From assembly GCA_023376005.1 (NCBI GenBank), contig CM042181.1, forward strand, positions 25,406,117 to 25,470,116: 64,000 nucleotides of DNA, given 5' to 3'. Within the stretch, counting starts at the first letter, position 1. Each line of letters opens with the position of its first letter. This stretch comes from Doryteuthis pealeii (taxonomy: Eukaryota; Mollusca; Cephalopoda; Myopsida; Loliginidae). Shown here one piece after another: positions 11,501-26,000 of this stretch. The notes below the pieces were generated by a model, which saw only the letters and a program-made list of their open reading frames with translations, did no database searches and was not told where the DNA came from. A program made the position numbers and the translations under genes.

Positions 11501-14500
11501 TTCTCTCTTTAAAATCAATCCGCAGTAATCTATTGAACATAAGTGGTTTTCTGTTTATTAGTGCAGACAACAATCTATATTATAATGATCCAATTTTTAT
11601 AAGTTTTGTATATTATAGTAAAAATGACACATTCTTAGAGCAATAAGTAAGTAAAGTCGTCGGGGTGGCCTAAAGTCGGTATCAGCCAATCAGCGAGGGA
11701 GTTTATCCCCTTTACACAAGCTAGATCAAGGAGATTGTTTTTGCATTTGAGGTGGAGTGCCACACCTACCATCACCTCCTTACTGCACAGATCCCTATGC
11801 TACTCATACACTGAGTTGGCGAGGGCCAGTATCGAATTAGGAACCTTGTGGGATCTAGCTGAACACTCTACTGACTGGGCTAACCTGGCCCTTAGTAGAG
11901 CAATAATATTATCAAATCTTCTAATTTAGAAAATAAAGCCATTTCCAATCCAATTTACAGCTTAATAATAGTGTAGGACTAGTGTTCATGCTAACCCTGA
12001 TTGTTTATATATATATATATATAAACCCCTCTGCACGAGTAGGATGTGACACAAGGTCAATTTGTTAAGCGGAGTTTAACAAGTTGGAATTCAGAGTTTT
12101 CCTTCTTCTAGACTGGTTAGCCATGGTTAAAGAACCTCAGTCTTCTGCTATTTACCCATAGCTGGAGGGAGAGTAGTTGGATTCATATCTTTCCCAAAGG
12201 TTGCTATGTGAAATGCAAACAGCTTTGTCTAAGAATTGAACTCAGGTTGATGAGTACATTTCTTATAAGTCTAACCATTACACCATGTACCTCCATATCC
12301 TGATTGTTATAAGTTCTCAAGGGAGATAACTATTGAATACTGATTATAGAGTACTTCCTTTTATTTATTTGCAATTATCATTTTTATAAATAGGATGTGA
12401 CTCAACATTGAACTTAATAACTTAAATACTGATTAAAGAGTACTGCTCTTTATTTTCAATTATAGTTGTTAAAAAAAAAAAAATTTTTTTTGCCTATCAT
12501 CCTTATTTTCAATTATTGAGGGTAATGGAAAGTGCTATGACTTTTAAGGTCTTGGACAATCATTGCCCTCCACAGCTTCCTTTATCAGTAAGCTTTGCAT
12601 TATAATCATGACTGTCCTTTGGAAAGATAGTAGAGTGTTTTCTTATTGTCTTATTGTTTTGAATTCAGAATTGTTATTATTGCAACTGGTCATTCACCAC
12701 CATGGTTAGAGAGCCCAATCAGTCTTATATTATTTTTAGCTGTGGTGAGAAATAGATCTAGGTCTTTCACCAAGGGCATCGGTATGATCCTTGGCTGGAA
12801 TTTGAATCTGGCTTGCTGATACCATTTTGCTCTCTGATATGCCACTCATATCATCATCATCATCAAGTTGTACCAACAGCATGGATCCCCATGACTCTTC
12901 CACACTACCTGTCTCTATCAGCAGTTGCAGCACTCCTGGTGTGTCCATAGGAGAATGTCACTTATGAGCTTGCTTCTCCAGCAGTGTCCAGCATGTTTTG
13001 TTCGTCTTACCCAGATGGTTTGTGTGATAAAATTAAGTGGCTGTACAGCTGCTCTTTTGTGGGGTATAACATTAAGACAAATGCATGGGAATGTTCAAAC
13101 AAAAATGCAACCATCTTGTTAAAAAAAATAAGCTCACCTTTATAGAAACAAAATTATAAACAAATATACATTCCAATGGATATTTCTCTGTAACAATGTA
13201 AAACACATTAGTTTGGATTATAGATATGATTTATTTTCAGTCATCTTCTCTCGAACATGGATGTGGCTGGAAAAAAAAATAATTATATAATTCTCATGTA
13301 TAATACACATCCCTATTTTTTGGGCTGCAAAATCTTAATAGTGTGTCTTATACACAAATTTGTGTGGTGTAATCGTTTGAGTTGTAGGAAATGGACTTGT
13401 TGACCTGAGTTCAAATCCTGGACAAGGCTGTTTACATTTCACATAGCACTAATGCCTGTGGAAAAGGTATTTTCCCAACAACTCACCCTCAAGCTATGGG
13501 TAAATAGTAGGGCAGACTGGGCACTTTAACCTTGGTTAGGCAACCAGTCTAGGAGAATGAAAACTTTGAATTCAAACTTTAAAAATTGACCTCGTGTTAC
13601 ATCCTTACATCTCGTACAGAAGAGTTGGTAAATATATATGCACAATTAATTACAGTAGCATTATTTTCTAATGTGCTTTTTGGCTTCACATAGAATCTTC
13701 ATTAAATTTGTTTTAAAGTCATGACTTTCAAAAAAATCTGGGAAAATTATTTTTCAAAATTTTGATCAAATTTTCACTCACTCTGCTGTTAAAAATTCTA
13801 CAAGAACTTTTATTTATTAATCTATCATTCAGAGATGCTGATAGGTACGCATCCTGCATCTCTGATGCACAAAAATCTAAAAGGACGCAGTAAAATCGTA
13901 TCCATGTGTCCCAGTGTTTTTCGTTTTTCTTCACTGACCATTTCAAGCTAACTGTAAATACATTTCAATAGTTTCTTAGAAATGAATTACACAGGATAGG
14001 TTACAAGGTAGGAGTTAGACAGCTTTAGTTGGGACCCATACATTTTCCCAGGGACTTATTCAAAGCAAATATGTGCATCCCAGGATGCACTAAATCAAAT
14101 CAGCATCACTGATCATTAACAATCACTTGAATTTATTTTCAAGCAAAAATGTTTTTATAACAAATAACTGTGTAGATCTTTCTGTTTATTGTAGGGCTAT
14201 ATTGGTCTTCATAAATTGAATGGTCATTTGATTGTAGAATGAATATCATTCTCACTTTTACAAGAAGCCTGTAACTATCATCCAGTTACCAGATAAAAAA
14301 AGACAGTGTAACCGAATACACTCTGTAGCAACTGATAGGACAATGTCAAGTGTTCAGTATACATGGATACAAATATACACACTAAAACTACCAGCCAATC
14401 AAAATCCTGGAAATAGACTTGACCATGCCACATAGTAGAATAGCCCAAGCTGCTATTTAAACCACTTACCAAGTCTGGATTCTCAGAAGCAGATCATAAA

Positions 14501-16984
14501 AAGACCCTGAATAATGATCAGTCTATACAAATCTCTACAGTCATTAATTTTGCTATCAACTCTGAATAGTTTAAAATCAGATGTAAATTTAAACAACTTT
14601 GAATCTATTTTGACTTGTTTCAGTCATTACCAGGGGGTGTATAATTCTAGGTGTGTGAGGTGAACATGACACACCCACCAAACATGGTAAATTCCTCATT
14701 AGATATTAACCCTTTTGCAGGAAGAATGACATTTTTGTTGCCAGCAGTACACATGCAAAGTGTTATTTCTATTGGTAGCTCAATGTAAGGAATTTTCCCA
14801 TTGGCTGCTTGTTGACCAATTCAATAGAAACATTTTACTAGAAGGACCCACTGTAGTTTAGGATTGTGTATAAAGGTTGTTTTTCAAAATATCATAATTA
14901 AAAATGAATGCTTTATTGTTTTCATGCTATTGTACTATGATACTATAATAAATAAACAGAAAATCCGTCGGGTTGGACAGCCAGATCTCTCCACCAAAAA
15001 AGACGTTCTCCCAGCTACCAAAGTCCCTTGACTAAGTCCTTGCCACCTGCAAAAATCTTTTCCAGCAGTCCTCTGTCAAAACTCACTCACTTCTTCCTCA
15101 TCATACCTCAGTGCTCTCGTTAGCAAGATCAGAATGCAACTGTCTTGGTGTGGTAAGGCAGGCCTTAAATAATCATTCACTGCCTTGACTAAAATCCCAA
15201 ATCCAGGTCAATCGCGCAGTGTAGTAAGTTGCATGCGCACCAACGAGGTTCTCCAACTACACTCCTCCCTGATCTCATTTTGCATGCCAGACATGTTCGT
15301 GCTCGCTTTGAGCTACCACGTACGTGATTTCTCTTGCCACAGATACACAATTACTGATCAAATTATCATATTTTGTTTGTTATTGACTTGCCTGAACGTA
15401 TTTTCTATTTTGCAAATTTTTTGAAAATAATTCACTTTACTCTATAAATGTTGGATACTCTTCTATGTTCTAACCCTCTCTTTGGATTGGGTGAAATATG
15501 TCTAGCCACAAGGGCTCTCTCATCAATTCTCAATAAACTAACTTCTAACTTTCCCAGGGTTGTGCCTGGTCATATGATTAGATCAACCAATCAGCGAATC
15601 CTGTTCCAGGTCAACTTGGGATTAAAACTTTTCTGTTAAACTTTGACTTATACTGTATTTTTCTATGAGTCCATAGTTAACTGTTACATTCAAATTCCCA
15701 CACTTCATTACAAAAATGATTCATTATGTAACACAAAGATTTTTAAAAATTACCAAAATGATGGATCATAATTGAAACCTTAAATTTTCTTTCACTTGTT
15801 ATGAGATATTTTGATAGTTCTGAGAAAAAACGATACACAAGATTCCCACAGTTAATTGCATCATAATATGACACTGACTGCATGGAAGGATATTGAGAGA
15901 AGAACAAAGAACAGAAATGTGGATAATATTCTGCCAGCATGTATCCTATATTTGGTTTGAACTGAGAAATTGTGTGAATTCATTGAATGAATACTGCTCT
16001 GTTGGCTGGGGCATTAGAATGCACCTCTGCAGAGGGGTAAGACTCCCCCAATGGGGCCAACTGTTGGCCGTGGATGGCGACCCGTGATGCTTAAGGATAG
16101 AACCCAGGTGGATGAGCAGTTCATTACATGCAATACTCCACTTTGGCCCTATCTTGGGCTAGATGGGCAGTTGGGAGGCCCCCTCCGATGAATCGGCTGG
16201 TCACGTCAAGCCCTAGCACCTATATGATTTTCCCAACCCTATTGCCCTTATGGCAAGCCCTAACCCCTTTTTATCATATGGGTGCTAGAAAGAAGTGGCT
16301 GAGGGTCTTCATGTCCTGGGAATGAGGTTAAACTCTATCTGATGGTGAGGTTCCAGTTTTAGAGGTTTGGGGAATGTGGAGCACCCCTTCATCACCATTG
16401 CTCCCTGGTCCACTCTGACCCGGAGTGGTAGTACCTGTTAGGGTCCCATCTATGGGTTAAATAGAAAAACATGAGTTGATAAACAAAATTGTATTATCCA
16501 TTAAGAATTGATTTATTTCAAAACTTTATCGGCATTAAATGACCCACAGAGGTTGATATGCCGTAAAACCAAACCAAACCAAATTGAATGAATAAATTTA
16601 TGAAAATGTTTATTTTTCTATGAAAAAATTGTGGAAATTATTTTTTAAATGTCAATCAACTTTGTCCTTTATTTAATAAAAATCTCTATAAAATATCATT
16701 TTGATGATAAAGATATTTACTTTATTTTTTATAAGGATAGGTATTTGTAGAGATGTGTCGGTAATCCTTATATCAAAGTAGCAGGTTCAGGATGATTGCA
16801 TGGTACACACCCTGTAACAAATAAACACTACACACCACTGATTATTAGGATATGTAGGAGTTACCATTTTAGAACTTAATTTTCTATACAATTATTTACC
16901 TGACTACAACTTTTAATTTCTGTAGAAGTTATTTTGGATGTTTTCTAGATATTTTTTATGCTATACTATTTCTTTATAGAAAAA

Positions 16985-17034
<50 letters not shown>

Positions 17035-20000
17035 CACTTTTTATTACCCAGATTAAATGTATTTGTGGTATGTTCACCTTGCTCCAAATAATCTCCAGTA
17101 GATAATCTCTTTCTCTTCATTATTACTAATCTGATTATGTTTTAAGCACAATCTTCTGTTATGCAATGGATTAAAACATAATATTCATTCTGTACCATGG
17201 AATAGTTTTATGGTTTATAATGTTGAGGGCCTAAAGTTTGTGGCTCATATTAAGAGTTTCTATTTTATGGACATTTGATTTTACATGCATTATAGTTTGG
17301 CCAACCAACAAAAACCTACATCAATTAGCTCTGTGTAGATTCTGGATGCCATGTAGAAGACCTGCCAGGGGTGATAACCAATAGTTACAGGTAGCGAGAG
17401 AGAGAGAGAGTCATGGGTATCTATGTAGTCAGCGTGACATTATGATGATGATGTACATATCCATGTATTTTGCTTAAGATCATAAAAAAGATGGGAGAAA
17501 TGTTGGTCACTTTTATTCTATCCTTTTATGTAGTTCCATTCACAATCCATTTATCTTATATTATTTCTTTCTCTAAAAGAACACGTCCTTCCTCACCAGA
17601 TATCCCATACACCATAATTCCACATTTATTCTTTGGAACCCATGATATCTATATACAATGGTACAGAGATGCTGATACGTACATGTCCTGCATCCCTGAT
17701 GCACAAAAATCGAAAAGGTTTCAATAAAATCCTATCCATGCATCCCAGTGTTTTTTCTTTTTCTTCCATTTCAAGTTAACTATAAATACATTTCAATAGT
17801 TTCTTAGAAATCAATTACACAGGATAGGTTACAAGGTAGGAGTTAGACAGCTTTAGTTGTTTCCCCAAATCATAAATAAAAACCTTACAATCTATCAAGA
17901 AACTTGATAGATAAGTTGGGACTCATAAATTTTCCTGGGGACTCATTCAAATGAAACGTGTGTCCCAGGATGCACTAAATCAAAAACTATCAGCATCACT
18001 GAGTTATTTACAGATGAAAAATAATGGGAAGGAATAAAAACATTCAAATGAATAAAACATGAGGTTAGTGTGGGATTCATCCAACTTGTTCTAGTGAGTC
18101 ACTCTTTGTGGTGGCATGTGGTGTAATGGTTATCATTGTAGGAAATGGATAGGCGAGACTATTTCAAATCCTGGATGAGGCTGTTTGCATTTCACATAGT
18201 GCTAATATCCTTAAGAAAGGTATGCATTCAAGTATTCTTCCTTGGGCTATGGGCAAGTAGTAGGGCAAACTGGGCTTTTTAACTTTGGTTAGGCAACCTA
18301 TCTAGAAGAAGGAAAACTCTAAATTCAAACCTGTTAAACTCCACTTAAGGAATTGACCTTGTGTCACATCCTGCTTGTGCAGAGGGGTTGGTAAATATAT
18401 GTAGAGAGCCACTATTTTCTGGGGGTGGGCTTCTAAAATCCACAAACATGACATAAACTAAAAGAGGATGGATTAAAAGGGGTAAAATCACATTTAGGAG
18501 TAGGGTACTGATTCTGTTGACTCTTTTGAGGAGTATAGATCCACAGCCACACTATATCGATGATGGTGCTATGGTTTCAGTATCAAGTAGGTTTTTTATG
18601 GTAGCTCTTATACCCCCAGGTTTTTAATTCAGTTTTTCCTTCTCATGGATTAGTTCACCTTGCTATAAGGCTAGAGAGTCCACACTGTCCTACTATTTAC
18701 CCATTGTAAGAAGTAGGTGGACAATGTATGCATTATTCACTCATCTAGCTATGAGGACTATATGCTGACTACTTTAGCTAGGTGAGGTGGGGTCCAGAGG
18801 AAACTCAGCCTCCTTGTGACACTTAACTATTGGAAAAGCCAGTACATTCTGGCACCTTTTCACATATAACAAAATTGTTTTATTCACTTATGTTTTGTGG
18901 GATCCAATTTTTTCCTAGCATATCTGACCTTTTAAGCTTGTTTTAATTTTCCCTTCAGCTTGAAGTTCAAGCACTTGGTTTGTCTTGAGAACTACCAACC
19001 CTATTAAAATGGGCCAAACACCCATGTGATCCTGATTTTGGTGGAGGATGATTATCCCATGGCTGTATTGCTCTACTATTCTGTTGTTTTTTTCTCCTTC
19101 AACCTAATATAATAATTTTGGGGGTCAGTGTTTATTTTTATGAGGGTTAGAATATTCTAACTTAGAGAATAAAGCAGTTTTCAGTTCAATTTGCAAAGTA
19201 ATGATATTAGTGTAGGATCTATATTTGTGCTTACCCCAATTATTATAATTTCTCAAGGGAGATAACTGTTAAATGCTAATTATCGAGTACTTCTCTTTAT
19301 TTATCTATTGATTTGAAATTAATTATAATACAAATTCTATATATAGGATATGACTTGACAGTGAGCTTATGTTACATACTGAGGTTTTCACAGTACCAAA
19401 TCGATATAATGTTCTTCATTACTTCTTTATTTCTTACTTGCTTCTATATCTTGGACATCTATTCTTCTGGCCGGCTTTGCTTCTTCTATCATCTTGGTCT
19501 GGAATCTTCTAGTGTTGACTTGGGATTCTGGGTCTGGTTTCTGTTAGGGATTTCTCATCATCAGAAGCCCTGTGTCATTGTTAGTTTTTAGTAAACACAA
19601 GACTTCGATTTTCTTTTAATGTTACTTTATTCGGTAAATCCCCAACCCAGACATAACATAGCACGCGTATGCAGAGTTACAGTTTTAGACAGAGCATCAT
19701 AGTCGACTGCTCTGCCTGACGTCTAACTTCAAACTGGGGACTCTGAAAAAGGTCCCACGTGACTTCACATATTTGGCGGGCTTCTGTAATTTTCCATAGA
19801 AGGACCCGGCCATGGTATGAAAGGGTTCATCCCCTCAGAATTACAGGGGATTGACAATAATGTTATGCAACCGCATAGATTATGTAACACTTAATGGCTA
19901 CCAAAAGTGGCTTTTAAGTGATATTCACATATGCAAAGTATTTTTCCATAACTATAAATGCATAAATTTTTTTGACTTTAAAATTTTGATTTCTTTTTTT

Positions 20001-23000
20001 CTTTCAGGTTTCAAGTGTGAGTGGGCATGTGTGAAGGATGAGAAACTTTATGTAGGAAGTTTAGGCAAAGAGTGGACCTCACGCACAGGAGTTGTACAGA
20101 ACTTGAACCCTCAGTGGATTAAGATGATTGACCGTAATGGTGCTGTCACACATGTTGATTGGCATGAAAATTATAATGCATTAAGAAAAAAAACTGGAAC
20201 TTTGCTGCCTGGTAAGTTTAATAATCAATCCCTTTTTTTTTCTTCTTTTTTACTTTACAATTTACTTGTTCAGATAGATGGTACTTGTCTGAAGAAATGG
20301 TCATAATGTTATAGAAGGGGGGAAAATATATGGGGGGGGGAATAGATATTCGAATCAAGAAGTTCCTGCTGAGGGGGTACCAGAAATCAGAAACACAATA
20401 TTCTTTTTACTTCTTAATATTCTTAAGTGATATCAGAAACACAATATTCTTTTTGAATTATCTTTTTAGATAAGTATCCATATAAACTATATTCAATTTC
20501 AAGGTGAGCCAACTTTTAAATACTAGGGTGAGTCAAAAATTTTGTAATATTTGGTAATGTAAGGCAGAGTTCAGCATTTCCAAGATGCTTTTTCTGGGGT
20601 TGTGGAGGTGATAAACCACACTGGACTGAGATGCCAAGTTTGCTTGATACTCTCACAGTGCTACTCGCCAAATTTGTCTCTATGTCTTGGAGCATGGTTT
20701 TGATTTTAGGCCTAAATAACCTTGCCTGATCATTGTGGTTCTTGCAAACCAAGTGAAATTTCTTGAACCATCTGGTTACTGTACCATAATCAGATGCACC
20801 TTCACCTTTTGGTTCCTTCCATGGCATTATGGCCCAGTTCAAATAAGTTCCTGAATTGTACATTTATCTGTGTGACTTTCAAATCATATGTAATGCAACA
20901 ATGCACAATGTGAACATTCTACAGATTGAACTGTTTTGGTCACATGATATACTAGCATGTACTAAAATATTGTAAAACTTTTGACTCACTCTAGTATGCC
21001 AAATAGATAAGTAATTATAATTTGACTCACTCTAGTATTGCCAAATAGATAAGTAATTATAATTTTTTTTTATTCTTGATTATTTCAGTCCAATATTCCT
21101 ACATGTAGAAAATATATATCATTTACATTTTTAAGACTGTTGTCTTCATTTTTATTCAGAGATGCTGATAGGTTCATATCCATGCATCCCAGTGTTTTTC
21201 TTTTTTCTTCTCCCACCATTTCAAGCTAACTTTAAATACATTTCAATAGTTTCTTAGAAATCAATTACACAGGATAGGTTACAAGGTAGGAGTTAGATGG
21301 CTTTAGTTGTTTCCCCAGATCATAAATAAAAACCCTACAATCTATTAATAAACTTTAGTTGGGACCCATAAATTTTCCCGGGGACTCATTCAAAGCAAAT
21401 ATGTGCATCCCAGGACACATTAAATCAAAAATTATCAGCATCACTGTTTATTGTTAATAATACACAAAGTTTCGGCCAATGTGCCCTCCAGCCTTCTTTA
21501 GGTTTTTTGTTGAACTCAGAAATATTCTTATTGAACTCAGAAGCCTTCACAGAACTTCAAACCAAACCCTTTATTTAATCTATTGGGGTAGATTGTTCTC
21601 ATTCCGCTAACCATGACTGGGTACAAGTGTTAAGCTATGTTAAGTATTCTGTTATTTTTGCCTATAATCAGGATTGAACCTGCAACCTACAGATGATTGT
21701 CCCTTAGAACTGTATTAACTCAACCCTTATATCTGTTGCCCCATGTGTTCAACCTGATCATGGTTAACGAAATGAGAACAATCTACCCCAATGGATTAAA
21801 TAAAAGGGTTTGGTTCAAAGTTCCATGAAGGTTCCCAAGTTTGGTATTTCTTAACTGAAGAAGGCTGGAGGACACATTGGCCGAAACATTGTGTATATAA
21901 TAATAAAGATGAGGATAAAAGTCTGAAAAATCTAAATAATACAAAAATAATACAAAAATTCAGACTAATGTAAAAAATATTTATTTTATTTTTAGACAAA
22001 GCATTTTCAACTATTATTGATTTTGATGTTTTTATTATTTTTAGCTTTCTTTTTCTTTTTCATTTTTATTTTGAGTTGATTTTCTATTGCCACTCATTTA
22101 GATCATCAATCTGACAAGAAATGGAAATAAAAAAAGGATAAAATTAAAAACAACAATAAACATGAAAGTGAGAGATTGAGAATAAAGAATAAGTTTAAAG
22201 ATTTGATTTTGATTTCTGTAAAACAAAGGTTTTTTGTAACTCCATTGAGCAGTTGGTGCGTTTAATTAGGCAAATGGGATGTGAGTTTGAATCTCACTGA
22301 AAGCTTATTCTGACCAAAGACAATAACATGGCACTACTTTCTACCTGAAGATGAGACTATGGCTGAGGAAGTTAAACAGATACTACACTCTAATCTTTTT
22401 GACAAAAATTTCTCAATGTTATAGTCATCTGTATTATTTGGATTATTCAGACTATTCTTGTCCTCTTTATTGTTATCTACATAACATTTCGACTGATGTG
22501 ACCTCCAGCCTTCTTCAGGTGTTTCTTGTCAAACTCTGGAACCTTCTCTTTGTCATCTGTTACCATGGGATGTTGTTCAGATTTGATATCATCTTTAGTG
22601 AATGTTCTTTCTGATTTGAAATGCTGTGATATTGTATATGGCTTAAACAATTTGCCTTGTCTCTGCTTGACTGAGCCTGTTGAATATTCTGACTGCACCT
22701 CTGCAGAGGAGTAAGAATCCCTCCAATGGGGCCACCTATTTGCCATGAGTGGTGACCCATAATGCCTGAGGACAGGATTGTGGTGGCTGAGCAGTCTATG
22801 ACAAGCACTAAGTGGTCCTGTGACATGCACTTCAGTGCTTACTTGAACTAGATGAGCGGTTAGAGATCTATCTGCTGGTCATGTTAAGTCATCAGAACTA
22901 TATGATTGCCCCGACCATATTCTTCAAATTGCTCTTATGGTGCTAGAAGGTGGTGGATGAGTGTCAACCACCAGTATTTATTAATACACATGAAGTTAAT

Positions 23001-26000
23001 GAAAATTATTTCTACCAATTTATCAATACTCATGAAGTTAATGAAAATTATTTCTACCAATTTATCAATACTCATGAAGTTAATGAAAATTATTTCTTAA
23101 ACAAATCATATATATATATAAAAAGATTTGTCATTAAATAACCCACAAGGGTTGATATACCATTAAACCAAACAATAGGCCTGTAACATTTGAAAAAATT
23201 CATTAAAAATATTTTCCTTATTGAAAGAAAATTTCACACAAAAAATGATCAGCATACTACAAATTCCTTGACTGTAATATGATGCAGTATACAATATTTC
23301 AGTTATAAGCGTGTTAAAATATCTTAGTGTAGGTACACTGTTTTAAAAGTTCAGTTTCTTTTTGGACACACCTAGTAATTGTTTTGTATTAGGTCAAGAT
23401 CTTTACATTTTTGTGATGTTATAAAGAATGTTAAACTTAAAATATGGGAACAAATTATCAGAATTTTTTTTAATGCCATTCTATATAGTGGAGCTGCATT
23501 GGTTAGTCATAGGAAATAGACTTGTCGATGCAAGTTTAAATTCTGGACGAGGCTTTTTACATTTCACATAGTGCTAACACCCTTGAGAAAAGTATGCATC
23601 CATGTACTCTCCCTCCAGCTATGGATGAATAGTAGGGCAGACTGGGCTCTGTAACCAGTCTAGAAGGAAAACTCTGAATTCAAACCTGTTAAATTCCGCT
23701 TAAGAAATTGACTTTGTGTCACATCCTGTTCATGTGGAGGGGTTGGTAAATATATATATGGTATTATTTTTCATTTTTATCTTCAAGCTTGTACACTGTA
23801 ATGTAATATCATTTGCTTGACACGATTTTTAAAAATGGATACATAAAAAACACAGGTGAAAAAATTGCAGTGTTTTATTTACAATCTTAATAATTCATTC
23901 CTTATGAAGTCTACAAAAATGTCAAAAATAAATTTTTCGAAGTAGTCCATCTAGTTAAAAAAAATCAATAAATATCTAACAGTTCATAGAAATTTGGTAA
24001 AATTGTTAAAAATTATATAAAAATAAAACTAATTTTCTATATTATGATAAGAAAACTGCTTGGTTGTATGTATTTACTAACCCATCTGATTGATCAGTAT
24101 GTGACAAAATGTCAATTTTTTAGCAGAGTTTAACAGGTTTAAATTCAGTTTTCCTTCTAAACTGGTTGCCATACTACGGTTAAAGAGCCCTGACCGCCCT
24201 AGTATTTACCCATAGCTGAGGGGGGGGATAGTTAGATTCATACCTTTCCAAAGGGTATTAAACACTTTGTGAAATGCAAGAATATTGAACTCTTGCCACT
24301 GTGTCCATTTTCTATGACGATAACCATTATACTATAGGCGCCTCCTAATTCATTAAAATCTGTGGCAATAATAAAAAATTGTTCAGTTTTTTTTTTCAGT
24401 ATGTTTTTTTTATTTTTTATATTTTTTTAAAAAAATAATACTGTAAGTTTTGGACCTTATACAAGTAATTTTCTTACATTTTTTTGTTATGTCAAAAAGA
24501 AAAGAAAAAATCAGCACCCCCCCCCTCATTGTCACTTGTAGAATTTGTTTTTGCAAAATAAAATTGATTTTCTCGTTACTATCCTTATTCCATAGTCTTC
24601 CATATTGTCTTTCTCATATCTCTAATATGTTACATTGTGTTTTATAAGTAGACTATTTTGTGGGGGGAAAATGGGTCAGATTCCTGTTCTGCCTATAAAT
24701 GTCATGTGTGTGAATATAAGTTTGTCCTAGCAACCTCTTCCTAACCAAATTTGTAGAAATATTACTTTACTAGCTAAAGTAGCTGACTGCTGAGAAGAGG
24801 TCAAGCTGGTTATAATGACACTAAAACGATTTCTTAATCAAATGTTTACACACATACTGAGACGAACTGCAATATGTAAAGAAAAAAAATCTCTTCTTTT
24901 CATTTCATTATCTTAAACAATTTTCATTTTACTAACTTGCAAAATTTACATTGGATAATTACAAACACAAATTGTTACTATAAAATAAAAAATCCAAATA
25001 GTAGAAAAGGGCTAAACTAATTGTTTTATATAATCTCATAAAGTTAATATTTTTCTGGGGAAAATATTATCAAATTTTTGGAAAAATGTTTTTTTTTTGT
25101 TTTTTTTTTAAATTTTTTATTTGAGTGATATTTAAAGGAATTATCAATTTTTAAACTTTATTTTTCTCCTTATTCTTTCCTGATTTATGGTCATAACTAA
25201 ACAATAATATTATGTAAGTATGTTACATCTTAAAGAACTACCTATAAACCTAAGTAAAAGTTGGTGGAGTGGCTTATTGTCAGTATCTGTCACAGTCAGG
25301 GAGCCTATCCTCTTTTCACTAGCACTAGACCAGGGAGATTGTTTTTGTGCCTGAGGTGGAGTACCACACCTACCATCAGCTCCTCACTTTACCCCATAGA
25401 TCCTTGTGCTACTCATACACTGAGTTGGTGAGGGCTGGTATCGAACCAAGAACTTTGTGATTCCTAGGCAAGTGCTCTACTGTTATGTAAGCTTGAAGAA
25501 CTATCTATAAATCTAAGTAAGTTAAAGTAAAGTCAATGGAGAGGCCTATTGTCGGTATCAGTCAGACAGTGAAGGAGTCTATCCCATTTTCACTAGCACT
25601 AGACCAGGAAGATTATTTTTGTGCCTAAGGTGGAGTGCCACACCTACTATTAGCTCCCCAATTTACCACACAGTCTCAAGCTATGCTACTTATGTGCTTA
25701 GTTGGTAAGAGCCAATATCTAACCCAGAACCTTGTGGTTCCTAGGCAGATGCTCTACCGACTAAGCTAAACCAGCCCCCAACTATTTTAGTAATAAATAA
25801 TTTATTAAATTCTATTTTGGAAGCTTAAATTCTGAATGATTAGTTACATCTTGCAGCAACATGGATTTCTTCTAATTATTGTTTGTTATTGATGAGAGTT
25901 GCCTTTTTCTCATTAGGCACAAAAAGATTTGTTTATGTTAAAACTTTCCTAAACAAAAAAAAACAAAAAAACTCAGTAGCTCTATATTTCTGCCCTGTGA

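Larger units (their letters stand above)
2569..20007 (+). other. CANT1: CANT1 intron 1 (17.4 kb), repeat-filled
   Basis: The intron is bounded by GTGAGA and a pyrimidine-rich tract ending in CAG. It holds at least four family A SINEs, many family B SINEs, three family C copies, two family D MITEs, a J MITE, a DD37D transposon remnant and two copies of an unnamed inverted repeat, the second ending about 120 bp before exon 2. I see no other coding exon in it. Confidence 0.93.

Noticed and set aside
22477..22830. Minus-strand open frame of 117 codons
   Set aside because: It is formed by the overlap of family F and family C repeats and matches no protein family.
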